DNA of 38,481 nt, taken from the NCBI GenBank assembly GCA_029881655.1, contig JAOUME010000010.1:1-38481 (forward strand), given 5' to 3'. Numbering within the stretch: position 1 is the stretch's first letter; every line of letters begins with the position of its first letter. The position numbers were made by a program, and so were the translations under genes. Below the pieces are notes generated by a model, which saw nothing but the letters and a program-made list of their open reading frames with translations, did no database searches and had not been told where the DNA came from. The DNA is from Deltaproteobacteria bacterium. GTDB taxonomy: Bacteria > SAR324 > XYD2-FULL-50-16. Of the stretch, positions 9,058 through 18,836 are shown in pieces.

Positions 9058-9298
9058 TATTGAGAATCGATAAAATATAAATCTCAAAAATTACCTGACA
9101 AAAACGGGTTTCTTCGGCGAAGTCGCAACAAAACATCACGTCATTTTCAAGGCAACGAATGCAGTTCGATAAGGGTGATTCTTCTTTAAACCAGAAACAA
9201 CTTTAAAGAAACTTATCAAATAGATCAACTTCCGCAACGGATAAATATTATCTTTTGGTAAAAAGGACTACTTTGGGTGGTAAAGCGAATTGGGTATC

Positions 9299-10732
9299 TT
9301 ATTGAAACAAGACAACTTTTGATGCCCAGTCAAGGAGAGGCACCCAGTAGATACCAAAGAAGACCAAAGGCACCGCGCAACTGGCAACAAAAGCGATGGT
9401 AGCGGGTTTGCCTTTAAACTCGATTTCGGGCGTGATATCTTTATCTATGATCATTACCTTAAGTACATAAACGTAGTAATAAAGTGACACCACGGAGTTG
9501 ATGCCGGCGACGATAGCCAATAGAAACATCTCTTTCTCGATAACCACTTTGAAAAGGTACAGCTTGCCGATAAAACCGGCAAAAGGAGGAATCCCCGCGA
9601 GACTGAACATGCAAACCGCCAAAGATACTACCAACAGGGGCTTTTTATAAATCATCCCCTTGTAACTGTCGATTTGGAAGTTGGTGCCTTTAGAAAGGTA
9701 GATGATGGCCATAAAAGCCCCGAGGTTCATCAAAAGGTAAATCGGGATGTAAAAAAAGACCACCTGCCTTCCGGCGTCGTTCATCACGGCAACCCCCATC
9801 AGCAAAAAGCCCGCATGAGAAATGGAAGAATAGGCCAAAAGTCTCTTGATGTCGGTTTGTTTTAGGGCCGCGAAATTTCCCAGGGTCATCGTGAGCATCG
9901 CGACAATGGATATGAATACCCCCATCTGTTCGGATTGTTCCGGAAGCAAAACGGCAAAAAACCGCATTAATAGAGCCAGTCCCGCAACCTTTGGGGCGCA
10001 GGATAAAAAGGCGGTTATGGGAGTCGGAGCCGCTTGATAGGCGTCTGGTGTCCAGAAATGAAAGGGTACAGCTGAAATCTTAAATGCGATTCCTCCCAGG
10101 GTCATGAAAATCGCCAAAAAGTAGATGGGGCTTCCTAAAATATGGTACCCGGAAAGCCCATTCCAAAGACCTTCAAAGGTTAAAGACCCGGTCAACCCAA
10201 AAAGAAAAGACATTCCATAAAGCATGATCCCGGTGGCAAACGAGCCGAAAAGAACGTACTTGAGAGCTGCTTCTTTCGAGGCCGGGTTTTTCTTATTCAT
10301 GGCCACCAGAAGATATGACGGCAGTGAAACCAGCTCGATTCCCACGACCGTCATCAACAAGTGCTTGGATGAAACCATGAACATCATCCCCAGGCAGATG
10401 GTCGAGAGTAAACCGTAGTTTTCCCACCGAAGATCGCTGTCGATTTCTTCGCTGTTGGACATCATCAGGACCGTAGACAATATAACCAGAAAAAACAATT
10501 GGTTATAAAGGCGGCTAAAGGAGTCGATCTGGATCATGTTGAAAAACAGAACCTGGGAACCGCTACCCGCTCCTTCCATCATAAAGGCGATGCACAAGAT
10601 AAAGATGAAAAAAACGGTAACCGGCAATCGGCTGATTTTCGGAACGGCCTTGCCCACAAAAAAGATTAAAATTGAAATTCCGATCAGGACATAAGCCGGA
10701 ATAAAATTCAAATAGGGCAGTGTGTTAACCAT
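9299..10732 (-). CDS. nuoN: NADH-quinone oxidoreductase subunit N
   Basis: One of the three antiporter-like membrane subunits of complex I. The 477 residues contain about 14 hydrophobic helices. The core proton-channel family pattern is visible: VGIELVSLPSYLLVAMNKKN (Glu and Lys of the channel), KISAVPFHFWTPDAYQAAPTPITAFLS, and QTDIKRLLAYSSISHAGFLLMGVA. The ATG at 10732 is preceded by AAGAAG at good spacing. It is the last gene of the nuoA-to-nuoN series, 48 bp after nuoM. Confidence 0.95.
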   Translation of the reverse strand: MVNTLPYLNFIPAYVLIGISILIFFVGKAVPKISRLPVTVFFIFILCIAFMMEGAGSGSQVLFFNMIQIDSFSRLYNQLFFLVILSTVLMMSNSEEIDSDLRWENYGLLSTICLGMMFMVSSKHLLMTVVGIELVSLPSYLLVAMNKKNPASKEAALKYVLFGSFATGIMLYGMSFLFGLTGSLTFEGLWNGLSGYHILGSPIYFLAIFMTLGGIAFKISAVPFHFWTPDAYQAAPTPITAFLSCAPKVAGLALLMRFFAVLLPEQSEQMGVFISIVAMLTMTLGNFAALKQTDIKRLLAYSSISHAGFLLMGVAVMNDAGRQVVFFYIPIYLLMNLGAFMAIIYLSKGTNFQIDSYKGMIYKKPLLVVSLAVCMFSLAGIPPFAGFIGKLYLFKVVIEKEMFLLAIVAGINSVVSLYYYVYVLKVMIIDKDITPEIEFKGKPATIAFVASCAVPLVFFGIYWVPLLDWASKVVLFQ

Positions 10733-10780
10733 AGTGCTTCTTGGTCTGTAAATAACGATAAAAGTTGATATAAGCGTGAA

Positions 10781-12286
10781 TTATTTTACAAAAATACTAC
10801 TGTAATGATTTAGCGACACTTCAAAAAACTCAATGAGGGTATTAGGGAAAATCCCCAGGAAAACCACAATGATGACCAAAGGAACCACGCTAAAGAGTTC
10901 CACTCGGTTGATCTCCAGTAAATCTTTGTATTTCTCGTTGACCGGTCCAAAAAAGATCCGTTGGTAAGCATAAAGCATGTACCCCGCGCCGAAGATGATT
11001 CCCAAACCTGAAAGGATGGTTGGAACCTGATAAACCTTGAAAGACCCCGTTAGAATCAAAAGTTCGGAGATAAACCCGCTTAAACCCGGCAAACCGATGG
11101 CGGCCATATAGGCGATACTGGTGATTGTTGCGTATACAGGGGTAACCGAGGCGATGCCACCAAAGCCATCGATATTACGGTGATGAGCCCGATCATAAAT
11201 CACTCCAACCAAAAGGAAAAGCATCGCGGTGATGGTTCCGTGGTTAAACATCTGCAACACGGCGCCGTTGACCCCCTGGGGCGTGGCGGCGGCGAGTCCC
11301 AGGAGGACAAAGCCCATGTGACTGATCGAGGAATAGGCAACCATCTTTTTTAAGTCTCTCTGTGCCAGGGCGCAAAGGGCACCGTAGATGATATTTATCA
11401 CCGCGAGGGCAACCAGAAAATCCCTGAACCATTCGAAGGTCTCCGGGAAAAGAGGAAAGTTTAGCCGTAAAAAGCCATATGTTCCCATCTTTAAGAGAAC
11501 ACCGGCCAGGATGACTGAAATGGCGGTCGGTGCCTCGACGTGAGCGTCTGGAAGCCAAGTATGAAACGGGAAGATGGGAACCTTGATGGCAAAGCCGATA
11601 AAAAGGGCAATGAAGATGACTTTAACAAACTCCATTCCGAAAATCAGCGGTCCGTTAAAAGTTCCGCCAGCTTGAACCCTTTGGAGCATCTCGATCATAT
11701 TGAAGGTGGAATCGCCAGGCGCAAAATACCACATTCCCAAAATCGCCAAAAGCATTCCGATACTTCCAAGCAGGGTATACAAAAAGAACTTGATGGCGGC
11801 GTAAACTCTTCTTGGTCCACCCCAAACTCCGATTAGGAAGTACATCGGAAAGAGCATGACCTCCCAGAAAAGATAAAACAAGATCAGATCCAAAGCCATG
11901 AAAACTCCCAGCATCGCTGACTGCAAAAGGAGAAACATGGAAAAGTAGCCTCTTTCGTACTTATTGATGTTCCAGGACGCCAGGACGGCCACAACGCCGA
12001 TAATCAATGTCAAGAGAATCATGGAAATGGATATGCCATCCACACCTAAAAGATAATCCACACCCAGACTGGGTATCCATTGGAATTGTTCAATAAATTG
12101 AAATTCCGATAATTTCGTTACGCCTTTTAATGATTTATCGTATTCCAGAAAAAGAGGTATCGCGACTATAAAATCGATAATGGTCGCAACCAAGGCCACC
12201 CATTTTCCCTTTTCTCTGGGTAAAAAGAAGAGTATCGGAACCCCAAGCAGGGGAATAAAGATTATCCACGATAAAATATGACTCAT
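10781..12286 (-). CDS. nuoM: NADH-quinone oxidoreductase subunit M
   Basis: Antiporter-like proton-pumping subunit of complex I, 501 residues and about 14 membrane helices. Diagnostic segments are FYLFWEVMLFPMYFLIGVWGG, FAIKVPIFPFHTWLPDAHVEAPTAISVILAG and QRDLKKMVAYSSISHMGFVLLGLA. The start has a clear GAGG ribosome site. It lies 56 bp downstream of nuoL and 48 bp upstream of nuoN. Confidence 0.96.
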   Translation of the reverse strand: MSHILSWIIFIPLLGVPILFFLPREKGKWVALVATIIDFIVAIPLFLEYDKSLKGVTKLSEFQFIEQFQWIPSLGVDYLLGVDGISISMILLTLIIGVVAVLASWNINKYERGYFSMFLLLQSAMLGVFMALDLILFYLFWEVMLFPMYFLIGVWGGPRRVYAAIKFFLYTLLGSIGMLLAILGMWYFAPGDSTFNMIEMLQRVQAGGTFNGPLIFGMEFVKVIFIALFIGFAIKVPIFPFHTWLPDAHVEAPTAISVILAGVLLKMGTYGFLRLNFPLFPETFEWFRDFLVALAVINIIYGALCALAQRDLKKMVAYSSISHMGFVLLGLAAATPQGVNGAVLQMFNHGTITAMLFLLVGVIYDRAHHRNIDGFGGIASVTPVYATITSIAYMAAIGLPGLSGFISELLILTGSFKVYQVPTILSGLGIIFGAGYMLYAYQRIFFGPVNEKYKDLLEINRVELFSVVPLVIIVVFLGIFPNTLIEFFEVSLNHYSSIFVK

Positions 12287-12342
12287 TTAAACCTCGGTTT
12301 TCTTGATATTAATTTTTAATTTATCGTTGCCTGAAAGCCTAT

Positions 12343-14463
12343 CTAAATAAAATAAAACACTAAAAGTACGATGAATCCGATTCCAACCAACAAAGAAGCT
12401 CCGACCAGTGACTGTATTTTTCCGGATTGAAGGCGACTAAATCCCTGACCACTAAACTGGCTTAGCCAGCCTGTTCCGTTGACGCAGCCGTCCACGATCT
12501 GATTATCGAAAACAGCGCTGATCTTCGCGATCCATTTTCCGAAAAATCCCGCGAAATTAACGATTCCGTCAATCACCTTCTGGTCATGAAGACTACAAAT
12601 CTGAAAGATCGCCTTGATCGGCGTGATGATGACGATTTCATATAATTCATCAATATAATATTTGTCGGACAGTAGCTGAAAGAGTTTTTTCGCCCATATG
12701 AAAGACATAATGATTTGTCTGGTCTTTGGGCTCAAGTAGTAAAAGAAAAACGCGATCAGTCCCGTAAAGATCGTCCATAAAACCGATAAAATCATGAGGG
12801 TCCATTCCAGTTGCGTGTGATCCTCTTCGACGCTTAATGACTCGTCTGTCATGGTAGAACTCACATGGGTATCGATTAAAGACGACGTTTCGATCAGTTT
12901 AGACGGTGCGATCTCAAGGTCCTGAACCACCGGACTGAGATAATCGGTAAAACCACTATGACCACCCAGGAAATGGGGTATGTTCAAAAAGCCCAAAACC
13001 AAGGCTAAAAAAGCTAAGATGGCAATCGGAACGACCGTTCTTTTAGGCTGTTCTTTCACATGATCCCAGGTATGCTTATCACAGCGACTCTCCCCAAAAA
13101 AGGTCATGAAGATCAGCCGCCACATGTAAAATGAAGTAATTCCCGCCGCCGTAAAACCGATCAGCCATAAAGCAGGTGAACCCTGCATGTAAGCTTTCCA
13201 GAGGATCTCGTCCTTGCTGAAAAAACCGGAAGTCAAAGGAAATCCCATGATAGCGAGGGTCGCGGCAATCATAGACCAGCCGGTCACCGGCATTTTCTTT
13301 AAGAGACCGCCCATCTCTCTCATATCCTGCTTGTGGTGAAGCGCGACAATCACTGAGCCGGAGCCCATGAAAAGGGCCGCCTTAAAAGCCGCGTGGGTTA
13401 AAAGGTGGAAGATGCCCGCGCTGAATGCGCCAACGCCCATGGCCAGGAACATGTATCCCAGTTGGCTGACCGTCGAATAAGCCAGGACTTTCTTGATATC
13501 GAACTGGGCCATGCCGATCGTGGCGGAAAAAAAGCAGGTTAAGGCCGCGATCCAGGATACGAACATCAGTACGTTGGGCGCCAAAGCAAACAAAAAGTAC
13601 ATTCTGCCGATCATGTAGACACCGGCGGTCACCATGGTCGCCGCGTGAATGAGGGCACTGACCGGTGTCGGGCCAGCCATGGCATCGGGCAGCCATACGT
13701 AAAGCGGTATTTGGGCTGACTTTCCCATGGCGCCAATAAAAAAGCACAAGGCTGCGATTTCAAGAAGCGGATAATCCCAAAGGGACGACTTGGATAAAAA
13801 CAGCGCTCTCTGATCCAACTCGCCGAAAGACAGGGTGACGATGTCGTAGTGCTGGCTGGAAAAAAGATAAAGCAGGAATATACCGGTAATAAAACCCAGG
13901 TCTCCGACCCGGTTAAACAGAAAAGCTTTCTTGCCCGCCTGTGCATTGTCGGAATCTGAAAACCAGAAGCCGATCAAAAGATAAGAACAAAGACCAACAC
14001 CTTCCCAACCCAGAAACATAATTACCAGGTTATCTCCCAATACCAAGAGCAACATGGCCGCTAAAAAAAGATTGATATAGGAGAAAAATCGCCAGTAGGA
14101 TTGGTCATCATGCATATATCCCATCGAGTAGATATGGATCAAGGTACCGATACCGGTCACGATCATCAACATCAGGGCGGAAAGAGGATCGTAGCGGAAA
14201 GCCCACTGGACATCAAGTTCAGCGACACTGATCCAGTCGGTCAGGTGGATCGTAAAGACGCGTTGCTCCGGCTCAAGGGTGATCAGGACAAAAAAACTGG
14301 CAAAAGATATCACTGCGGCCAAGCCCGGAGTAAGGCATCCCAGTATCCCTGTCTTGAACTCGCCGACGCTTGCTTGTATCCGCTTACCGAAAAAACCAAG
14401 GATCAAAGCCCCGATTAGTGGTAGAATGGGTACAAAAGGAATCGCTGTTTGAATAAAACTCAT
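12343..14463 (-). CDS. nuoL: NADH-quinone oxidoreductase subunit L
   Basis: The distal antiporter-like subunit of complex I, with the C-terminal lateral helix that braces the membrane arm. The 706 residues are longer than E. coli NuoL (about 613). Core motifs are VIMFLGWEGVGLCSYLLIGFW, NRVGDLGF, QIPLYVWLPDAMAGPTPVSALIHAATMVTAG and QFDIKKVLAYSTVSQLGYMFLAMG. The extra length lies between the helix-14 region and the C-terminal anchor: a polar loop (EIAPSKLIETSSLIDTHVS) and a segment with repeated 'VDG.VN'-like turns (KVIDGIVNFAGF, QIVDGCVNGTGW). Such tails occur in many non-enterobacterial NuoL proteins. Confidence 0.96.
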   Translation of the reverse strand: MSFIQTAIPFVPILPLIGALILGFFGKRIQASVGEFKTGILGCLTPGLAAVISFASFFVLITLEPEQRVFTIHLTDWISVAELDVQWAFRYDPLSALMLMIVTGIGTLIHIYSMGYMHDDQSYWRFFSYINLFLAAMLLLVLGDNLVIMFLGWEGVGLCSYLLIGFWFSDSDNAQAGKKAFLFNRVGDLGFITGIFLLYLFSSQHYDIVTLSFGELDQRALFLSKSSLWDYPLLEIAALCFFIGAMGKSAQIPLYVWLPDAMAGPTPVSALIHAATMVTAGVYMIGRMYFLFALAPNVLMFVSWIAALTCFFSATIGMAQFDIKKVLAYSTVSQLGYMFLAMGVGAFSAGIFHLLTHAAFKAALFMGSGSVIVALHHKQDMREMGGLLKKMPVTGWSMIAATLAIMGFPLTSGFFSKDEILWKAYMQGSPALWLIGFTAAGITSFYMWRLIFMTFFGESRCDKHTWDHVKEQPKRTVVPIAILAFLALVLGFLNIPHFLGGHSGFTDYLSPVVQDLEIAPSKLIETSSLIDTHVSSTMTDESLSVEEDHTQLEWTLMILSVLWTIFTGLIAFFFYYLSPKTRQIIMSFIWAKKLFQLLSDKYYIDELYEIVIITPIKAIFQICSLHDQKVIDGIVNFAGFFGKWIAKISAVFDNQIVDGCVNGTGWLSQFSGQGFSRLQSGKIQSLVGASLLVGIGFIVLLVFYFI

Positions 14464-14500
14464 CTATTAGAACTTTTAAAACGGGTTTTTTTAATGATAC

Positions 14501-14812
14501 TTAGCCTCTTAGCTTTGTGTATTGATCAACCATGATATGCTTGTATTCCTTATAGGCCGCAAGTACGATCGCCAAGGCAACGACGGCCTCGGCCGCTGCC
14601 AATAAAATAATGAAAATAGCAAAGATCTGCCCATCAAAGGGCGACCCTTGAGATGGCGTAAATTTCCCGAAGGCCACAAAATTAATCGCCGAGGCGTTTA
14701 AAATCAGTTCAACGCCCATTAAAATTGCAATCGCGTTCTTTTTGGAGAGAAACAGAACTACCCCTAACGTAAAAAGGGCAGCGGACGCAACAAGGTAACC
14801 ATCTAAAATCAT
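14501..14812 (-). CDS. nuoK: NADH-quinone oxidoreductase subunit K
   Basis: A small three-helix membrane subunit of complex I (103 residues, the usual size). GVELILNASAINFVAF carries the conserved membrane Glu of helix 2, and AAAEAVVALAIVLA carries the second conserved Glu. The start overlaps the nuoJ stop by 4 bp (ATGA), which indicates translational coupling. Confidence 0.95.
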   Translation of the reverse strand: MILDGYLVASAALFTLGVVLFLSKKNAIAILMGVELILNASAINFVAFGKFTPSQGSPFDGQIFAIFIILLAAAEAVVALAIVLAAYKEYKHIMVDQYTKLRG

Positions 14813-15312
14813 GAGCGCTCTCCTTTATTGATCAGAACGATAGCTCCGACCATGGCCGCAACCAGCAAAAATGAAATCACCTCGAAAGGCAGAATATAGT
14901 TTCTAAGTAAAAGTTGTCCAATCTGCTTGGTCGTAGGACCGTGGTCGATCAGGCTTTGGGATGGCCAGGTCGTATGGTTTAAGATGATCAGTAGAATCAG
15001 CAAAAGCCCTCCCCCACCAATCAAGGTAAGAATACCCTGGAAAGACGGGTTGCTGGTTTCTGGTTGAGATATGCTTCCAGTCATCATGGTTCCAAAGATC
15101 AAAAGGATGTTAATTCCGCCCGCATAGACCATGATTTGGATCACCGCCAGAAAATCACCGCCCAGTAAAACGTAAAATCCGGCAATTCCAAACAAGACGA
15201 AAAATAAAGCGAATGCCGAACGCAAAAGATTGTACGAAAAAACGACCAACAGACTTGATCCGAAAATCAACGCGCAAAAGATGTAAAAAAAGATTTCTGG
15301 TATGCCGATCAT
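14809..15312 (-). CDS. nuoJ: NADH-quinone oxidoreductase subunit J
   Basis: A membrane subunit of complex I with about five helices (167 residues). The conserved helix-3 region is GGDFLAVIQIMVYAGGINILLIF, which holds the pi-bulge helix involved in coupling quinone chemistry to proton pumping. It overlaps nuoI upstream and nuoK downstream by 4 bp each. Confidence 0.93.
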   Translation of the reverse strand: MIGIPEIFFYIFCALIFGSSLLVVFSYNLLRSAFALFFVLFGIAGFYVLLGGDFLAVIQIMVYAGGINILLIFGTMMTGSISQPETSNPSFQGILTLIGGGGLLLILLIILNHTTWPSQSLIDHGPTTKQIGQLLLRNYILPFEVISFLLVAAMVGAIVLINKGERS

Positions 15313-15989
15313 TGGTTATCCTTGTCATCTGTGGTGCTTGGTTCTTTCTCTTTATCTGTTTTTTTAGAAACCGCTTGTTCCTCTGCCGCCTTTTTATCAG
15401 CCAAGGCCTGTTTTTCCTTCTTCTTTGCTTCGGCTATGGCGTCCAGTTCCATTCCTTTTAACAATATTTGTTGCCTTGAATCGTCATCGACAAAGCTCAG
15501 GACCAATTTGTCCAGGCTTTGTGTATTCATCTCAAACCGATTGGTATGATAAATTGATCCCGGTTTGCAGGGAATAGTGCAAAGTCCGCAGAACATACAT
15601 TTACCTATGTCGATTTTAAAGATGCTGCAGGTTCTGACTTTGTTTTCCTCGTTGCCGTCTTTGCCGATGACAGTCACCTTTTCGCACTTGACGGTCTCAA
15701 GATAGATGCAGTCGATAGGACAGGCTTTCATGCAAAGGGTGCAAGCGGTACAGATGCTCATATCGACATTTAAAATCCCTCTGTAGTTTGGCGGCATTCC
15801 TGAGAGGGGACCCTTGTAATTGTCTTGTATCGTCTGATCGGTACTGATATCAGCTTCCGGGTACTGAACGGTGACAGGCCGGGTGAAAAAACTGGCCAGA
15901 GTAATGCTCATACCCTCAAAGACGGTCTTAACGCCGTTTACGAGGTTATTGAAGTAGCGATCTTTTGATTGTGTTGTAATTTCGCTCAT
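15309..15989 (-). CDS. nuoI: NADH-quinone oxidoreductase subunit I (2x[4Fe-4S])
   Basis: The ferredoxin-like connecting subunit of complex I, carrying clusters N6a and N6b. The two motifs are CTACTLCMKACPIDC and CMFCGLCTIPCKPGSI, both with C-x2-C-x2-C-x3-C spacing. The N-terminal half contains the membrane-surface helix (NLVNGVKTVFEGMSITLASFF). The protein is 226 residues, longer than usual. The last 45 or so residues are a highly charged Lys/Glu/Asp tail (AKKKEKQALADKKAAEEQ) that is not part of the standard fold. In the absence of nuoEFG this subunit could be the entry point for electrons from ferredoxin (inference). Confidence 0.95.
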   Translation of the reverse strand: MSEITTQSKDRYFNNLVNGVKTVFEGMSITLASFFTRPVTVQYPEADISTDQTIQDNYKGPLSGMPPNYRGILNVDMSICTACTLCMKACPIDCIYLETVKCEKVTVIGKDGNEENKVRTCSIFKIDIGKCMFCGLCTIPCKPGSIYHTNRFEMNTQSLDKLVLSFVDDDSRQQILLKGMELDAIAEAKKKEKQALADKKAAEEQAVSKKTDKEKEPSTTDDKDNQ

Positions 15990-16007
15990 AGTTTATATAG
16001 GCTCTTT

Positions 16008-17165
16008 TTACGCTCTGGTATTGACGGTTTTGTTTTGTTCTCTGAAGTTAATCGCCACCCTGTAGAAAAATTTTAGCAAGACCAAAAGGAATATCAAAAA
16101 CATAATTGGGCCAGTGACCATATCGATAACCGGGAACTGATGATCAATCAACATGTAGACCGCCTGTCCGAAAAAGGCGATAAAAGATAAGGGTAAAAGA
16201 TACTTCCAGGATAAATCCATCAACTGATCAATTCTAAACCGTGGCAAGGTCCATCTGAGCCATATGATCACGAACATGATAAAAAAAGTTTTAAGCAAAA
16301 ACAAAAAGATGCTTAAATACCAATAGGGCTGTAAAGCTTCGGGCAGATTTCCGCCACCAAGAAAGACGGCAGTAGTTAGAGCTCCGATGACGTATAGGTT
16401 AGCCCATTCGGCCAAGAAATAAACGGCAAAGCGGAATCCGGAATACTCGGTGTTAAAGCCCGAGACCAACTCGGATTCGGCTTCCGGAAGATCAAAGGGT
16501 ACCCGGTTGCCTTCGGCCAAAGAGCCTGTGAAAAAGATTAGAAAAGCGATCATGGTAAAGGGATTTTGAAAAGCGCTCCATTGCCAGGGAGCCCAGCCCT
16601 GTGCGTTCATCAGTCCAATCATCGAAAGGCTACCGGCGAAGAGGATCGAAGGCAAAAGCCCCATGGCGACGGGTATTTCATAGCTCACGATTTGCGCGGC
16701 AGAGCGCATTCCTCCAAGTAGCGACCACTTGTTATTCGAACCCCATCCAGCCATCAGTGTGCCGACTACCACCAAGGCGGTTATTGAAATCAGATAAAGT
16801 ACCCCGACATTCAAGTCCGCGGCGATAATGCCCATCCCCCAAGGCAGGACGACAAAGGGAGCGAAGACCCCGATCATGCACAGATAGGGCGACATCTTAA
16901 ACAAGAGCCGGTCAGCGCCTTTTGGGATCAAGTCCTCTTTCATGAAAAGCTTAACAGCGTCGGCGACAAACTGGAGCAATCCCTGGGGTCCGACTCGGTT
17001 AGGACCGATCCTGGACTGCATCCTGCCGGCGATTCGACGCTCAAACCAGGTTGTCAGACCGCTGATGACGGCCATAAAAGTGACTGACAAAGCGGCGATG
17101 ATGAACATGATGATCGCCTTGACCAGATAGATATGGACTCCCAAAGAGACCGCGAATGCTTCCAT
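16008..17165 (-). CDS. nuoH: NADH-quinone oxidoreductase subunit H
   Basis: A membrane subunit of complex I that forms the quinone-chamber entrance with NuoB and NuoD. The 385 residues contain about eight helices. Conserved loops are ERRIAGRMQSRIGPNRVGPQ and GNRVPFDLPEAESELVSGFN, the latter with the acidic residues of the E-channel. Its position directly after nuoD confirms that nuoE, nuoF and nuoG are absent from the cluster. Confidence 0.97.
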   Translation of the reverse strand: MEAFAVSLGVHIYLVKAIIMFIIAALSVTFMAVISGLTTWFERRIAGRMQSRIGPNRVGPQGLLQFVADAVKLFMKEDLIPKGADRLLFKMSPYLCMIGVFAPFVVLPWGMGIIAADLNVGVLYLISITALVVVGTLMAGWGSNNKWSLLGGMRSAAQIVSYEIPVAMGLLPSILFAGSLSMIGLMNAQGWAPWQWSAFQNPFTMIAFLIFFTGSLAEGNRVPFDLPEAESELVSGFNTEYSGFRFAVYFLAEWANLYVIGALTTAVFLGGGNLPEALQPYWYLSIFLFLLKTFFIMFVIIWLRWTLPRFRIDQLMDLSWKYLLPLSFIAFFGQAVYMLIDHQFPVIDMVTGPIMFLIFLLVLLKFFYRVAINFREQNKTVNTRA

Positions 17166-17195
17166 AAGTTTAATTAGTTGATAATAAAATCAAAT

Positions 17196-18317
17196 TTAAC
17201 GATCCACCTCGGGTGCCACGACATCTAAAGAACCGATTAACGCGACCAGATCGGCGATAAAAAGGCCCTGGGAAATCTCCGGTATAATCGACATGGCTGT
17301 AAAGGAACCCGTTCTGATTTTAAGCCGGTAAGGTGAAGTCTTATTGTTTGAGTAAAGAAAATAACCGGTATCGCCTCGGGGTGTCTCAGTCCTGACATAG
17401 ATATGCCCTTGAGGCGGCTTGATCACGTTTTTGACCTTCGCTTGAATTTCACCTGATGGCAATTGGTTAAGGCATTGCCGGATAAGTTTAACCGATTCCT
17501 TAATTTCCTTGGCTCTGACGATGTAACGGTCATAACAATCCCCCAAAATCCCTTCACTGCCGGTGCCCACCGGGATATCGAAATCAAGTTTGGAATAGAT
17601 ACTGTAGGGCTCGTCCTTCCTAAGATCGTAATTGACTCCCGAGCCCCTAAGGTTGGGCCCAACCAGATTGTAATTGATGGCCTGCTCTGGTGTTATGACA
17701 CCGAGGCTGGCAAAGCGGTTAATAAAAATCCGGTTGTAAGTGACCAGTCGGTTGATCTGCTCCATGGCAAATTCGAAATGGTTTAGAAACTCGACAGTTT
17801 TCTGGATGAAGTCCGCCGGCAAATCATTAGCGACCCCACCGATGGTCATATAATTGTAGGTGAGTCTAGCGCCGCAAACCCTTTCCAAAAGATCATTGAT
17901 GTACTCTCTTTCTCTTAGGCAGTGGACAAAAGGGGTCACGGCACCCATATCCATATCCGCGGTTCCGATAGCGATCAGGTGACTAGATATGCGGTTCAAC
18001 TCCCCTACGATCACCCTGATATACTCGGCTCTTTCGGGTATTTCAATTCCCATCATTTTCTCAACCGCCAGACAATAAGCCCAGTTCGCGTTCATCGAGC
18101 AAACATAATCAACCCGGTCAGTATAAGGGACGAATCCCTGCCAGGTAACAGACTCGGCGATCTTTTCGATACTGCGGTGCAGGTAACCGATATCCGGTTC
18201 GCAATGATAGATAATCTCACCATTGGTCTTTAGGATAAACCGAATCACGCCATGGGTCGAAGGATGCTGCGGACCCATGTTGATCGTCATGTAGGATGTC
18301 TTAAGGTCGGCTGTCAT
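17196..18317 (-). CDS. nuoD: NADH-quinone oxidoreductase subunit D
   Basis: The 49-kDa-type hydrophilic subunit at the quinone site, related to the NiFe-hydrogenase large subunit but without metal-ligand cysteines. The 373-residue protein shows MGPQHPSTHGVIRF with the quinone-site His, YLHRSIEKIAE, the RISSHLIAIGTADMDMG segment, LRGSGVNYDLRKDEPY, and the GDTGYFLYS and TSPYRLKIRTGSF segments near the C-terminus. It is a separate gene from nuoC (not a nuoCD fusion), and its ATG overlaps the nuoC TGA by 4 bp. Confidence 0.97.
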   Translation of the reverse strand: MTADLKTSYMTINMGPQHPSTHGVIRFILKTNGEIIYHCEPDIGYLHRSIEKIAESVTWQGFVPYTDRVDYVCSMNANWAYCLAVEKMMGIEIPERAEYIRVIVGELNRISSHLIAIGTADMDMGAVTPFVHCLREREYINDLLERVCGARLTYNYMTIGGVANDLPADFIQKTVEFLNHFEFAMEQINRLVTYNRIFINRFASLGVITPEQAINYNLVGPNLRGSGVNYDLRKDEPYSIYSKLDFDIPVGTGSEGILGDCYDRYIVRAKEIKESVKLIRQCLNQLPSGEIQAKVKNVIKPPQGHIYVRTETPRGDTGYFLYSNNKTSPYRLKIRTGSFTAMSIIPEISQGLFIADLVALIGSLDVVAPEVDR

Positions 18318-18832
18318 CTTTCCTTCTTGGGTGGTTTGAAACTTTGTGAGATTTCCGAAGGTGTATTATCCATACCACCGTACAACATGGGTGTTTGATA
18401 GTCTTTTCTTAAGGGATAACCTACCCAGTCTTCGGGTAGCAAAAGGCGTCTCAAATCAGGGTGGCCTTTGAAATCAACGCCAAAAAGATCAAAAGTCTCT
18501 CTTTCGAGCCAGTCGGCGCTTTTCCATAATGTCGTCACGCTGTCGATGGACAGATCATCAAAGGGCAAAGCGCATTCGATAACAACTTTATGGCGGTGCG
18601 AGTAAGAAAAGAGATGCCAGTACATGACTAAAGTATCATCGATGTGGACGGCCGTTTGGCTCATGAGGGTGTCAAAATCCATTTCCCTGACTTCCTTTAA
18701 GTAACGCATGACGCTTGAAAATTCGTAAGCCGTGATGGAAATGGACGGATCGGGGCCCTCTTCTTTCAATATCACTTCCTGATTGGCAAAACGGTTAATA
18801 TGATCAAATATTTCGGCAACGCTCAATCCCAT
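18314..18832 (-). CDS. nuoC: NADH-quinone oxidoreductase subunit C
   Basis: The 30-kDa-type hydrophilic subunit of complex I. The 172 residues carry the family signature WLERETFDLFGVDFKGHPDL, then RRLLLPEDWVGYPLRKDY. It binds NuoD and NuoI on the peripheral arm. It lies 4 bp after nuoB and overlaps nuoD. Confidence 0.95.
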   Translation of the reverse strand: MGLSVAEIFDHINRFANQEVILKEEGPDPSISITAYEFSSVMRYLKEVREMDFDTLMSQTAVHIDDTLVMYWHLFSYSHRHKVVIECALPFDDLSIDSVTTLWKSADWLERETFDLFGVDFKGHPDLRRLLLPEDWVGYPLRKDYQTPMLYGGMDNTPSEISQSFKPPKKER

Positions 18833-18836
18833 TGAT

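Larger units (their letters stand above)
8753..9298. other. 546-bp gene-poor spacer between nuoN and PFOR
   Basis: No convincing full gene is present. The 65-residue minus ORF at 8942-9139 has no recognisable features. The stretch holds the 45-bp dyad listed separately and, on the plus strand, a strong AAAGGAGG at 8958-8965 followed by very short reading frames (see the smORF entry). The nuo operon end and the PFOR promoter should both lie here. I see no intrinsic terminator with a T-tract after nuoN. Confidence 0.6.

Noticed and set aside
8942-9139. 65-residue minus ORF in the nuoN-PFOR spacer
   Set aside because: No recognisable motif and no good ribosome site. Cys/Phe-rich composition looks like untranslated AT-rich sequence.
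18314-18832. nuoC-nuoD fusion
   Set aside because: The two frames are separate with a 4-bp ATGA overlap and each protein has its normal ends.
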